NCBI GenBank assembly: GCA_026002265.1
Contig: BOBG01000002.1
Span: 1 to 62,839 of the forward strand
Direction: 5' to 3'
Source of the DNA: Spirochaetia bacterium
GTDB lineage: Bacteria; Spirochaetota; Spirochaetia; Treponematales; Breznakiellaceae
Length of the DNA: 62,839 bases
Both the position numbers and the translations under genes were made by a program. The notes under the pieces were generated by a model. The model made no database searches. It was not told where the DNA came from and saw only the letters and a list, made by a program, of their open reading frames with translations. This document shows positions 34,766-43,504 of this stretch, piece after piece. Position 1 is the first letter of the stretch, and every line of letters begins with the position of its first letter.

Positions 34766-36302
34766 CCGGTTGTTCTATCGGTTGTACGAAAAGCCTTATA
34801 AGTTGGACAAAATTACTCATATGGTCATGAATACTTTTGAGCCATAACAGGATTGGACCCTCAATCGCCATCGCGGATTCTAATTCTTTCCAATTAAGGA
34901 TAAGTTCGTGAGGATTTTTTTGAATATCTTCTATCACACTAGCCGTATGTTCTGCAATAATAGCAACTGAAGATGCCACATCATCGATCATTTTAACAGC
35001 TTCAGCATCTATAGTCTGTACAAGCGCTTGAAAAACATGCTCTTGGCTTTTACTCTTCTCGGCTTTAAGGAGTACAACACGAAGCCGGGCACCTCGATCT
35101 TTATTTTCTGCAAGGAGATCGTCAAATTTTCCCAGCTGTTCTGCAACAGCTCCTATGATATGATATGCATCAGATATTGCTTGAGATAGTACATTAGATT
35201 TCCACTGACCGCGGACAATGATTATATCATAAAGTTCCCGGATTTTACTCTTATAATAGTCGGTGAGAAATGCTTGTAGGTAATTGAGTTCCACGATATG
35301 GGTAAAACCATCATATCTCCTTCTGGTAAATATATCATTTGTAGATTCATTATAATATTTGAGACGGCTGATCGAAGTCGTTCCGAAAATATCCATACAC
35401 AAGCTATCTGCCTGCGAATTCTTTTGAGAACGCACAATTTCATCGATTGCCTCATGTGCTTGTGTAGTCACCTGATTCAGGTATGGTTCCACGATATTTT
35501 CACTGCTCGCCGAGGATTTGAACTGCAACACCGGATTTTGATCAATATGACGCACCATAAGAAGTAATATTCCGGATTGCTGCACATCGTGGAGCCGGAC
35601 AAGCATTTTTTTCCACTGCCCCGGATCAACTGGAAGGACTCCATTTTTATAGTTTTTCAAAAGATTAAAGACATCTTCCCAATCCGGACTTGAATTTAAG
35701 TGGTATGACACTTCCAAAAAATCCTTCAAATTTTCACTAAGACGTTCAGGTTTGACTGAATTCAGTTTAGGGTGGTCAGTGAGATTTTTTTCGTTAAGGC
35801 CCGGATCAAATTTCCGGACCAATGCATAAAAATCAAAGCTGACAAATTGGCTAAAATCAAGCATCATATTGTAATACCGGTTCATCGTTGTCGTCTTTTC
35901 TGAGCTGAATGCTCCGCAAAAGACCACAATATCTTCTTGAACCTGTTGTGATAATTCTTTTACCTGTATTGTGTTGAAACGTTCAATGATAGATTCCGGC
36001 TCGAGCCGTTTCTTAATTTCACGCAGATTTTTATCGAGAAATGATTCAATAGTGATATGTTTGAGCAATGTTGATTTATCAGCATTAGCCATCAATGGCC
36101 GTGCGGCTGCAATTATTTTATACATATCATAAAAAAATTTACCACACAGTGGAGTAACTTCCGCAGACTTTACTCTGTAGAATTTATTATACTTGTTTTT
36201 TTCCAAATCTTTTGCGATGCTTTTCAACAGCTTTTTTTTATCTGAATCAGAATCGCTATTATTTGAAAAAAGTTTTGTAATGGTATCCAATAACCCTGCC
36301 AT
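34755..36302 (-). CDS. DUF5312 protein of the nucleoside transporter operon
   Basis: 515 residues from the ATG at 36302, set by a promoter 7 nt upstream rather than by a ribosome site. Largely helical and charged, cytoplasmic, no membrane segment or enzyme motif. A spirochaete-restricted family. In T. pallidum, as I recall, a gene of this size sits between the receptor PnrA and the ATPase of the purine-nucleoside operon. Here no PnrA-like lipoprotein gene precedes it, and a REP transposase occupies the next position. Function unknown. Confidence 0.7.
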   Translation of the reverse strand: MAGLLDTITKLFSNNSDSDSDKKKLLKSIAKDLEKNKYNKFYRVKSAEVTPLCGKFFYDMYKIIAAARPLMANADKSTLLKHITIESFLDKNLREIKKRLEPESIIERFNTIQVKELSQQVQEDIVVFCGAFSSEKTTTMNRYYNMMLDFSQFVSFDFYALVRKFDPGLNEKNLTDHPKLNSVKPERLSENLKDFLEVSYHLNSSPDWEDVFNLLKNYKNGVLPVDPGQWKKMLVRLHDVQQSGILLLMVRHIDQNPVLQFKSSASSENIVEPYLNQVTTQAHEAIDEIVRSQKNSQADSLCMDIFGTTSISRLKYYNESTNDIFTRRRYDGFTHIVELNYLQAFLTDYYKSKIRELYDIIIVRGQWKSNVLSQAISDAYHIIGAVAEQLGKFDDLLAENKDRGARLRVVLLKAEKSKSQEHVFQALVQTIDAEAVKMIDDVASSVAIIAEHTASVIEDIQKNPHELILNWKELESAMAIEGPILLWLKSIHDHMSNFVQLIRLFVQPIEQPDAE

Positions 36303-36309
36303 GTTTATC

Positions 36310-36338
36310 ATTCTAGCAATCTTAAAGAAAAAAAGCAA
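36310..36338 (-). promoter_or_regulatory. Promoter of the DUF5312-ABC operon, leaderless arrangement
   Basis: Minus strand TTGCTT (36333-36338), 17-bp spacer, TAGAAT (36310-36315), then 7 nt to the ATG at 36302. Confidence 0.6.
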
Positions 36339-36477
36339 CTAGATGATGAACAATTAAAATCCCTATACTCTTCACAAAATGTCGATGAAGGGACAGTTGA
36401 TGAGGTGCACCCACTCAATTTTGTAGGCATCATAGTGTCAAAATATCATGAAAAAAGGGTTGTCTGGTGGATTCTTG

Positions 36478-37017
36478 CTAGAACCGGGAGGGTAGGACTG
36501 TCCTATACCTTCCACCCCGCTCTACCACCTCCAGAATCTGCTCGTTCACCGGTGTAATGATTCCAGTAATCCCATGTGCCAGATGATAGGCTCCGCTATA
36601 CTTCCACTCCTCCGGTGTTTCCACCAAACCAGCCGCAACCGGATTCCGGTCAATATAATTGTACACACTCCGGAAATCCCTCTTACTGCTAATCACCCGC
36701 GAATAAAACCGGTCACCCCAAAAATGACCAGTTTTATTATGAGCCTTATTCCACCGAATCGCGAAGACAAACTTTATCCATTTCATTATATCTGAAAGAC
36801 TTTGTCCCTCATGAGGTGTAATTAAAAAGTGGAAATGGTTGGCCATAATACAAAAGTTCCACAGTTCAAATGTGTATTTTTCCTTTGCCTCAGCGATGAC
36901 TGCAAGGAACAATTCCTTATCTTCATCTGGCGCTAGTTCAAAAGCTCTCCGATTGACTTCCGAAGTTACATGATAGGTCCAGCCAAAGTTGGTAGGGCCC
37001 CGAGGGATATGACTCAT
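36478..37017 (-). CDS. REP-associated tyrosine transposase (Y1/HUH family), copy 2
   Basis: 179 residues, diverged paralogue of 24647-25186 (roughly half the residues match by eye). HUH motif NHFHFLITP, catalytic Tyr in YNYIDRNPVAAGLV, conserved GHFWGDRFYSR. GGAGGT precedes the ATG. An upstream GGTCTGTCCC element (37100-37109, read on the minus strand) and a degenerate inverted one over its last codons (TAGGACAGTCC, 36493-36503) repeat the layout of copy 1. It lies directly upstream of the DUF5312-ABC operon on the same strand. Confidence 0.92.
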   Translation of the reverse strand: MSHIPRGPTNFGWTYHVTSEVNRRAFELAPDEDKELFLAVIAEAKEKYTFELWNFCIMANHFHFLITPHEGQSLSDIMKWIKFVFAIRWNKAHNKTGHFWGDRFYSRVISSKRDFRSVYNYIDRNPVAAGLVETPEEWKYSGAYHLAHGITGIITPVNEQILEVVERGGRYRTVLPSRF

Positions 37018-37099
37018 AAAAATACCTCCGCCTCAATAACGAGGTATTATTAGTACGGGGTGAAGTGCTACTTTTGATTCAGTCTCTGGAAAAATTTCA

Positions 37100-37109
37100 G
37101 GGACAGACC
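37100..37109 (-). repeat. REP upstream of transposase copy 2
   Basis: GGGACAGACC on the plus strand, one G shorter than the consensus. Relative to the transposase gene it has the same orientation as the element upstream of copy 1. Confidence 0.65.
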
Positions 37110-37129
37110 TACATCAAGGAAAGTATTTC

Positions 37130-37960
37130 ATGAAACAGTGGATATATACTGCCATGGGGGAGGCCGGATTCGCCCGCGCCCGGATACTCAGCCCTTTTCA
37201 GCCGGAATATGGGCGGACGCCGGCTCCGGCACTGCTTATCGGAGCTTTTCCTTACGGCAATCAAAACAATAGTATGCCGGATTCTGGTTGTGTAATTGCG
37301 CCTTTTGCCCGGAAAAATTATTACCGTGAGGCAGTTAACCGGATGCAAATGCTCGCACAGCGATTCCGATCCCAGCACGGTGGAACGCGTTCCGGGTACC
37401 AAATTCTCTGCAATTCTCCTCTTCCGGAAAAACCCTTGGCCGCGGCATGTGGTCTGGGAGTCATTGGCCGGAATAGCCTTGTTATCACTCGTGAAGTTTC
37501 ATGTCTTTTCATTATTGCGGCGATGAGCGTGCCGTTTTCTCTGGAGCCGGATCCGGTTGACGATTCGTTCAATCCATGTGCCGGATGTGATTCTGATTCG
37601 CCGGCATGTGTCCGGAGTTGTCCAACCGGCGCGCTCCGGGGCGATGGAACTATCGATCTTTCCCGGTGTATTCAATGGTATGCGTCCGGAAATGGTACTG
37701 GCGTGCCGGAACTAGTGGCAAAGGCATGGGGGCGCCGGCTCTATGGGTGCAGCAATTGTCAGGATGCCTGCGTCCACAGTCGCTCCGTGATCAATGGGGC
37801 GACTGGAGTTTGCGGCGAGCTGCCGGCCGCGTTTGACGGGAACTTCCTTCTCTCTAGGACAGACCTTGAGCTCCATGCCTTGTTCAAAGGTACTGCGCTT
37901 GGACTGTCATGGCTTTCACCGGAAACAATCCGGCGGAATGTTCGACTCGCGATGAGATAA
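37130..37960 (+). CDS. QueG-like epoxyqueuosine reductase family protein, short form
   Basis: 276 residues. QueG reduces epoxyqueuosine to queuosine in tRNA using cobalamin and two 4Fe-4S clusters. Seen here: the cobalamin-domain motif ACGLGVIGRNSLVI, cluster motifs CAGCDSDSPACVRSCPTGAL and YGCSNCQDAC with isolated Cys between. The protein is about 100 residues shorter than typical QueG and lacks the C-terminal HEAT repeats, so tRNA binding may differ. AAGGAAAG precedes the ATG. Stands alone between a transposase and a repeat array. Confidence 0.78.
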   Translation: MKQWIYTAMGEAGFARARILSPFQPEYGRTPAPALLIGAFPYGNQNNSMPDSGCVIAPFARKNYYREAVNRMQMLAQRFRSQHGGTRSGYQILCNSPLPEKPLAAACGLGVIGRNSLVITREVSCLFIIAAMSVPFSLEPDPVDDSFNPCAGCDSDSPACVRSCPTGALRGDGTIDLSRCIQWYASGNGTGVPELVAKAWGRRLYGCSNCQDACVHSRSVINGATGVCGELPAAFDGNFLLSRTDLELHALFKGTALGLSWLSPETIRRNVRLAMR

Positions 37961-37984
37961 AAACAGCAAAAGAGGAAGAATCAT

Positions 37985-38066
37985 GAGGGGGTGTACTCCC
38001 CCTGCCTCTATCTCGACAGGCTCGATAACCGGGCATCGAGACTGTCGAGATGCCGTCACCCCCCTC
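37985..38066. repeat. 82-bp hairpin element, copy A
   Basis: An inner 16-bp stem (38011-38026 with 38035-38050, one mismatch) around CCGGG, and outer arms GAGGGGGTG and CACCCCCCTC. A second copy is at 43505-43586. A T-A pair in this stem (38013/38048) is A-T in the other copy, a compensating change. Confidence 0.85.
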
Positions 38067-38480
38067 CCGGCTGATAGCCAGCGGAATACCAGACAGATCA
38101 AGGTCTGTCCCCAAAATTTCCAGCATGGCACCCCCCTCCCGGCTGATAGCCAGCGGAATACCGGAACAGATCAAGGTCTGTCCCCAAAATTTCCAGCATG
38201 GCACCCCCTCCCGGCTGATAGTCAGCAGAATACCGGAACAGATCAAGGTCTGTCCCCAAAATTTCCAGCATGGCACCCCCTCCCGGCTGATAGTCAGCAG
38301 AACACCGGAACAGATCAAGGTCTGTCCCCAAAATTTCAACATGGCACCCCCTCCCGGCTGATAGCCAGCGGAATACCGGAACAGATCAAGGTCTGTCCCC
38401 AAAATTTCAGTATGGCACCCCCTCCCGGCTGATAGCCAGCAGAACACCAGACAGATCAAGGTCTGTCCCCATAATCAGCA
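38067..38480 (+). repeat. Tandem array of REP-containing 70-73 bp units
   Basis: GGTCTGTCCCC occurs at 38102, 38175, 38247, 38319, 38390 and 38460, with periods 73, 72, 72, 71 and 70. Each unit also has a CACCCCCTCC block and a small hairpin GGCTGATAGCC or CTGATAGTCAG. Unit lengths differ by single bases in the C-run and AT-rich part. The CACCCCC half matches the right arm of the adjacent hairpin element, suggesting the array grew from it. Confidence 0.92.
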
Positions 38481-38496
38481 TAACACCACATTTTCT

Positions 38497-38525
38497 TTGC
38501 ATATTCCGGAATCCTCCTGTACAAT
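38497..38525 (+). promoter_or_regulatory. Promoter of pfkB-family gene, leaderless arrangement
   Basis: TTGCAT (38497-38502), 17-bp spacer, TACAAT (38520-38525), then 8 nt (TTTATTGT) to the ATG at 38534. No Shine-Dalgarno sequence. Confidence 0.65.
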
Positions 38526-38533
38526 TTTATTGT

Positions 38534-39541
38534 ATGAATAAAAAAGGAATCTGCGTTGCCGGGAATATGCTGGTAGATATTCTCTACCGGGTACAGGGGT
38601 TGCCTCGGCCGGGTGAACTTACGAGTATAGAAGAAGGCATCTCCCGCTCAACTGGCGGCGCACTATGTAATGTAATCATTGATCTTGGAATTCTTGATTC
38701 ACGATTGCCGCTCACTGCGATCGGCCGTGTAGGAACGGATAACGAAGGGGATTTTATACTTGAACGGTTGAAACAATTCCCAACTATAAACCTTGAACAC
38801 ATTGTACGGGAAGGAATTACGTCTTTTACTGCGGTTATGGCCGACGTAGCTACTAATCAACGGACCTTTTTTCATTACCGAGGGGCAAACGCGGCATTTT
38901 GCCGTGAAGATATTGATTGGAGCAAAGTAGATGCGGACTTTTTCCATATTGGTTATATTCTGCTCCTCGATGTCTTGGATCAAGAAGATCCGGATTTTGG
39001 TACAAAAATGGCACGGCTATTGTTTGAAGCTCAACAACATGGCCTGAAAACGTCTGTCGATGTTGTCAGTGAAAAGGGAAACCGGTACAAAAAAATCGTG
39101 GGGCCTGCTCTTAAATATGCTGATTATTGCATCATAAATGAAATAGAAGCTGAACATATCACCGGTATAGCGTTACGCGAAGAAAATGGGAAGCTTATCC
39201 GGGAAAATATGCGTTCCGCTCTGAAATGTCTTCTCGATTATGGAACTTCAACATGGGCAATCATTCATGCACCGGAAGGCGCATACGCTTTGGATCATGA
39301 GGAACATTTTGAACAAGTGCCGAGCGTGGATCTTCCGGAGGGATATATAAAAGGAACGGTCGGGGCCGGCGATGCATTTTGCGCGGGAGTCCTGTTAGCG
39401 GCCTACCGGGGAGAGCGGCTCCGGGAGGCTGTAGCATTGGGTATTGCAGCTGCAACTTGTTCTCTGTCCGGACATGGGGCAACTGAAGGAATGTGTTCCG
39501 CGGAAAAAGCTATGGAACTTTATTACACATTTCCGGTATAA
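38534..39541 (+). CDS. PfkB-family carbohydrate kinase
   Basis: 335 residues, ribokinase fold. The N-terminal GNMLVDILYRV and STGGALCNVIIDLG bind substrate. The C-terminal signature GTVGAGDAFCAGVLLA holds the catalytic Asp and anion hole. Likely phosphorylates a sugar or sugar acid in the cytoplasm; KDG kinase or fructokinase are possible, but substrate residues cannot be judged by eye. It lies 24 kb from uxaBA. An OmpA gene follows after 7 bp. Confidence 0.88.
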   Translation: MNKKGICVAGNMLVDILYRVQGLPRPGELTSIEEGISRSTGGALCNVIIDLGILDSRLPLTAIGRVGTDNEGDFILERLKQFPTINLEHIVREGITSFTAVMADVATNQRTFFHYRGANAAFCREDIDWSKVDADFFHIGYILLLDVLDQEDPDFGTKMARLLFEAQQHGLKTSVDVVSEKGNRYKKIVGPALKYADYCIINEIEAEHITGIALREENGKLIRENMRSALKCLLDYGTSTWAIIHAPEGAYALDHEEHFEQVPSVDLPEGYIKGTVGAGDAFCAGVLLAAYRGERLREAVALGIAAATCSLSGHGATEGMCSAEKAMELYYTFPV

Positions 39542-39542
39542 T
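39537..39542 (+). promoter_or_regulatory. -10 box (TATAAT) before the OmpA-family gene
   Basis: TATAAT overlaps the pfkB stop and lies 6 nt before the ATG at 39549. No good -35 (TGGAAC at 18 bp). Matches the leaderless spacing of neighbouring genes but could be chance. Confidence 0.3.
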
Positions 39543-39548
39543 TATGCT

Positions 39549-40706
39549 ATGCAATGGATTCTGTGTATATTTTTTGTGGTGTGTTCCGGTTATGCGCAAG
39601 AGGATCCGGTCATCCTCACACTTGGGGAATCCGGTCCCTATTCGCTTGTTGAACGTTCAAATTTTTCCCGGTTTGACAATGGAGTGTACATTGGGCATCT
39701 GTACCGGGAAGTCCGGGCTTTATTATCCTCGGAGCCGGCCGCTGATACCCAGCTCTACCGGGGTAATTTTTATATAATGGAAGAAACGCTCCGGGATATG
39801 ACTCAAAGCGCCCGGTCAGTCAGTGCGGTTATACCGGTGTATTTTGAGATTCACTCAAATGGGCATCTCACGATTGACGAGGATCGCGGGTTTCCAGCGC
39901 TGCGAGGCTTTCCCACTGTGCCGGAAAAGGCTTTGGCGCCCGGTTCCCGGTGGACCGCACCCGGAGATCGTGCTGTAGATCCACTCGACACCGGTGTCGC
40001 CACAATCATTCCATTCACGGCCGGTTATGAATATAAAGGCATCGAATTGTATCAAAATATTCCGATTCACCGGATAAAATCCCGGTACACAATTCGCTAT
40101 ACCGGAGCATTAAAACTCACCGGTACCCATGATGTCGATATTCTGCTTAGAGTTGCTGATGGTTCACTCCTTTTTATGCGGGATGTGCTAGATGAAACCT
40201 TTAGTTTTCCGGATGCTTCGACCCGCCGACTCCGCGGCTTTACGCTGACATTCGGTCAGGGAAGCGTTCCGTTGGATCGCGACAGTACCGTAATAATTTT
40301 GGAAAAAATAGTGGAGGAGCCTCGGCCGGAGAAAGAATTGCCGCCTGATATTGCAGTGGTTACGATTCCGGAGGGAATAAAGCTCATCATTCAGGACCTC
40401 CAATTCATGCCGGATCTTGATAGAATTTTACCCGCGGAACGTCCGCGTTTGGACGCCATTTCAGAGGCATTGAAACAGATTCCGGATCGTATTTTTTTGG
40501 TTGAGGGGCATACGGCTGGTTCCAGCGATGGCATCAAACTTTCCACGCAGCGGGCCCAGCGGGTTGTTGAAGAAATGGTTGCCAGGGGGATTCCGGCTGA
40601 CCGGTTTTTGTACAAAGGCTGGGGAAATACCCGGCCGGTTGCGGATAATGACACCACGGCCGGCCGTGCGAGGAACCGCCGGGTAGAGATAACCATTTTG
40701 GATTAA
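39549..40706 (+). CDS. OmpA-family cell-envelope protein
   Basis: 385 residues from the ATG at 39549, which places a signal peptide at the start (WILCIFFVVCSGYAQ). Residues ~20-270 are beta-rich with no recognised family. The C-terminal ~110 residues are an OmpA/MotB peptidoglycan-binding domain: FLVEGHTAGSSDGIKLSTQRAQ split into its motifs, then GIPADRFLYKGWGNTRPVADN and ARNRRVEITI. It probably tethers the outer envelope to peptidoglycan. Confidence 0.88.
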   Translation: MQWILCIFFVVCSGYAQEDPVILTLGESGPYSLVERSNFSRFDNGVYIGHLYREVRALLSSEPAADTQLYRGNFYIMEETLRDMTQSARSVSAVIPVYFEIHSNGHLTIDEDRGFPALRGFPTVPEKALAPGSRWTAPGDRAVDPLDTGVATIIPFTAGYEYKGIELYQNIPIHRIKSRYTIRYTGALKLTGTHDVDILLRVADGSLLFMRDVLDETFSFPDASTRRLRGFTLTFGQGSVPLDRDSTVIILEKIVEEPRPEKELPPDIAVVTIPEGIKLIIQDLQFMPDLDRILPAERPRLDAISEALKQIPDRIFLVEGHTAGSSDGIKLSTQRAQRVVEEMVARGIPADRFLYKGWGNTRPVADNDTTAGRARNRRVEITILD

Positions 40707-40708
40707 GC

Positions 40709-40737
40709 TTGAGCTTATCTGCAAAACTGGTTAATAT
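40709..40737 (+). promoter_or_regulatory. Promoter of rseP, leaderless arrangement
   Basis: TTGAGC (40709-40714), 17-bp spacer, TAATAT (40732-40737), then 6 nt to the ATG at 40744. Confidence 0.6.
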
Positions 40738-40743
40738 TTAAAT

Positions 40744-42099
40744 ATGCTTTTTATTAGAATCTTGCTGGGAATCGCCGGACTGGGCGTTGTGGTATTTGTG
40801 CATGAATTGGGGCATTTTCTCGCGGCGCGGCTTATGGGCGTGACGGTTGAGGCTTTTTGCATCGGCTGGGGGAAGACGATTCTCAAAAAGAAGATCGGGG
40901 ACGTTGAGTACCGGCTCGGACTCTTTCCCGTAGGCGGTTACTGTAAGATGAAAGGGGAAAACGAGTTCCGGGAGGCCTACGAATCCAATCAGAAGGCGGT
41001 CGCGCCGGCTCCCGATACCTTTCTCGGAGCTCCTCCATGGCGGCGTATAATCATCAGTTTTGCCGGCCCCTTTTTTAATGTCGTGTTTGCGGTAGTTGCG
41101 CTCGCATGTGTGTGGGGTGTCGGTTTTAATATTCAAACAGTGGAAAACCGGATCGTGCTCGCGTCTGCACTCGAACCGGGTGGAGACTATCCGGCAGATA
41201 GAGCTTCTCTCGAAACTGGGGATCGAATCATCGAAATCGCCGGAAAACCGGTCGAAAATTACCGGGATATTCAAGAAAATATCGCTATTAATCCGGAAAA
41301 AGCGCTCCCTGTGACGGTTGAACGTGACGGCGAGATTCATGCTCTCACGCTGACCCCTGCGCTGGACAAAAGTACTGCCACCGGGAAAATTGGAGTCTAT
41401 TATTGGGCGGATCCGGTTGTGAGTGAAGTAGTTCCGGGCAGCGCTGCTGAACGGGCCGGCATACAAACCGGGGATCGGATTCTCAGCGTGAATGGTACGG
41501 AAATTCCTTACACTGTTGCCATGATTCCGGTTTTGCAGGAGCGTCCTGAACTTTTAACGGTCGAATACCAGCGCGGCAGGAATGTGGACACTGTGGAAAT
41601 TCCCCTTTCGTACACTGATTCCGGCGAGACAAACCTCGGAATTGCGTATCAAACAGTGCAATATCACACTCCCCGGCTCAACCCGGTTCAAGCTCTGGCA
41701 AAAGGCGCGCAGGAATCCGTAAAGACCTTTGCACTTTCGGTCAAGAGTCTGGGGCTTTTGTTCCGGGGCATTGATCTGACGCAGGCTGTTTCCGGGCCGG
41801 TCCGCATTACCATGATGATCGGTGAAGCTGCAACCTCCGGTTTTAGTGAAAGTGTCGGAACTGGTTTTCTCGCGATTGCTGAATTCCTCGCACTCATTTC
41901 TATTTCACTTGGTGTAATGAATTTGCTGCCGCTTCCGATTCTTGACGGCGGCATGATTTTACTTTTTATTATCGAAGCGATTCGGCATAAACCCATCAAT
42001 CCGCGGGCAATTAACGCATTTCAGATGGTCGGTGTGGTACTCATTTTTGGGCTAATGGCCTTTGCACTGTTTGGAGATATTCGTTATTTAATACATTAA
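40744..42099 (+). CDS. rseP: RseP-type site-2 intramembrane metalloprotease
   Basis: 451 residues. Cleaves membrane-spanning substrates such as anti-sigma factors and remnant signal peptides. The zinc motif is HELGH in VVFVHELGHFLAARLMGV. Two PDZ domains (around residues 130-200 and 215-290: SEVVPGSAAERAGIQTGDRILSVNG split by turns) filter substrates. The third catalytic element is LLPLPILDGGMI. Four membrane segments as in the family. rnfC follows closely. Confidence 0.94.
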   Translation: MLFIRILLGIAGLGVVVFVHELGHFLAARLMGVTVEAFCIGWGKTILKKKIGDVEYRLGLFPVGGYCKMKGENEFREAYESNQKAVAPAPDTFLGAPPWRRIIISFAGPFFNVVFAVVALACVWGVGFNIQTVENRIVLASALEPGGDYPADRASLETGDRIIEIAGKPVENYRDIQENIAINPEKALPVTVERDGEIHALTLTPALDKSTATGKIGVYYWADPVVSEVVPGSAAERAGIQTGDRILSVNGTEIPYTVAMIPVLQERPELLTVEYQRGRNVDTVEIPLSYTDSGETNLGIAYQTVQYHTPRLNPVQALAKGAQESVKTFALSVKSLGLLFRGIDLTQAVSGPVRITMMIGEAATSGFSESVGTGFLAIAEFLALISISLGVMNLLPLPILDGGMILLFIIEAIRHKPINPRAINAFQMVGVVLIFGLMAFALFGDIRYLIH

Positions 42100-42120
42100 A
42101 TTATAAAAAAGGAGATGCAA

Positions 42121-43467
42121 GTGCCGGCGGTAAAAACATTTAAACGGGGTATTGCCCTGCCGACTCGTAAAGAAGCCACTGAAGGGAGTCCGGTTGAATG
42201 TGCGCCGGTTCCAAAACAGGTGGTGATTCCGGTTAATCAGCATTTCGGTGCGCCAAACCGTGCGTTGGTAAATGTTGGCGATGCAGTCAAACGCGGTCAA
42301 AAAATTGCTGATGCCGTCACACCGGGCCCGATGACCGTACCGGTTCATGCATCAATCACCGGAATCGTCAAGAAAATCGAGCCGCATCTCCAATCAAACA
42401 ATAGCGAGGGAATGTGCGTGGTGATCGAGGCGAAGCCGGGCGTGGTAAAAGACGATGTACTCTTTATGCCGCCGTTAGATGCATTCACCTGCACCCGTGA
42501 AGAAGCACTGAACAGGATCCGGGAAGCCGGCATGGTCGGACTCGGCGGTGCGGGATTCCCTTCACACATCAAACTTTCGCCCCCGGCCGGGAAAAAAATC
42601 GATATAATCATTGCGGACGGTGCGGAATGTGAACCCTACCTCACGACTGACGAAGCTGTCATCACCGAAAAGCCGCATCTGCTGATCGCCGGACTCATCA
42701 TTGTCATGCGAATCACCGGCGTCAACCGGGCAATCATCGGCATGGAAGACAACAAAGCCGGCTTGATCCCATTGCTAGAACGAGAGATCCGGCTCGCAAA
42801 GCACAGCGGGGAAATAAATATTGGTTTATGCAAAACCCGGTACCCCCAAGGCGGCGAAAAAATGCTAATCACAGCACTGACCGGCCGGGAAGTGCCGTCT
42901 GGGGCGCTGCCGATGGACGCCGGCTGCATCGTGCAGAATGTCGGAAGTCTCGTGGGAATCGCCGAAGCATTCACCGAGGGCAAACCCTTAATCGACCGGG
43001 ATTTAACTGTTTCCGGCGGTGCGTGCAAAACCCCAAAAAACATCCGGGCACCGATTGGAACAATGTTGACAGAGCTTCCGCCCGAATTTATGGCTATTGA
43101 CGAAAACGCAATCCGGAAAATCCTCTTTGGGGGGCCGATGATGGGAACTGCGGTTTCAAGCCTTTCAGTACCCATTCAAAAAAACACCTCCGGAATCATT
43201 TTGATGACCGCGGCCGAAACAAACATGGATCCGGAATCTCCATGCATCCGGTGCGGACGGTGCATCCGGAACTGCCCATGCCGCCTCTCTCCCGCGATCA
43301 TGAACGAAAACCTCAGTGCGAGCGATTTTGACGGAGCGATCAAAGCCGGACTCCTCGATTGCATCGAATGCGGAAGTTGTACTTATATGTGTCCTGCCCG
43401 GATAAAGTTAGTACAACGGTTCCGAATCGGCAAACAACGGGTCCGCAGTCTGCTGCAAAAAAAATAA
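42121..43467 (+). CDS. rnfC: RnfC subunit of Rnf electron-transport complex
   Basis: 448 residues. RnfC is the peripheral NADH-binding subunit with two 4Fe-4S clusters. Start GTG at 42121 is preferred over ATG 42115 because GGAG abuts the ATG but lies 6 nt before the GTG. N-terminal barrel-sandwich domain, Rossmann-like FMN/NADH region (GLGGAGFPSHIKL, DGAECEPYLTTDE), SLBB-like part, then CIRCGRCIRNCPCRL and CIECGSCTYMCPARI. No rnfD, G, E, A or B follows: the next 790 bp are repeats. It may pair with subunits elsewhere or be a relic. Confidence 0.9.
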   Translation: MPAVKTFKRGIALPTRKEATEGSPVECAPVPKQVVIPVNQHFGAPNRALVNVGDAVKRGQKIADAVTPGPMTVPVHASITGIVKKIEPHLQSNNSEGMCVVIEAKPGVVKDDVLFMPPLDAFTCTREEALNRIREAGMVGLGGAGFPSHIKLSPPAGKKIDIIIADGAECEPYLTTDEAVITEKPHLLIAGLIIVMRITGVNRAIIGMEDNKAGLIPLLEREIRLAKHSGEINIGLCKTRYPQGGEKMLITALTGREVPSGALPMDAGCIVQNVGSLVGIAEAFTEGKPLIDRDLTVSGGACKTPKNIRAPIGTMLTELPPEFMAIDENAIRKILFGGPMMGTAVSSLSVPIQKNTSGIILMTAAETNMDPESPCIRCGRCIRNCPCRLSPAIMNENLSASDFDGAIKAGLLDCIECGSCTYMCPARIKLVQRFRIGKQRVRSLLQKK

Positions 43468-43504
43468 TACCCTCAACAGGGGGTGGTTCTTGTAAAAATC
43501 CTAT

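Larger units (their letters stand above)
37961..38533. other. Non-coding repeat-filled interval
   Basis: Between the QueG-like gene and pfkB. Holds an 82-bp hairpin element (37985-38066), the 70-73 bp tandem array (38067-38480) and the pfkB promoter. A 191-codon open frame on the minus strand (37884-38459) is a by-product of the repeats. Confidence 0.8.

Noticed and set aside
37857..37866. AGGACAGACC inside the QueG-like gene
   Set aside because: Only a partial match to the REP core and no flanking similarity.
37884..38459. 191-codon open frame on the minus strand
   Set aside because: It is made of the tandem repeat, overlaps the end of the QueG-like gene, and unit lengths that are not multiples of three shift the frame from copy to copy.
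38067..38480. Regularly spaced repeats that might be a CRISPR array
   Set aside because: The sequence between cores is itself repeated from unit to unit, so there are no unique spacers, and no cas gene is present.
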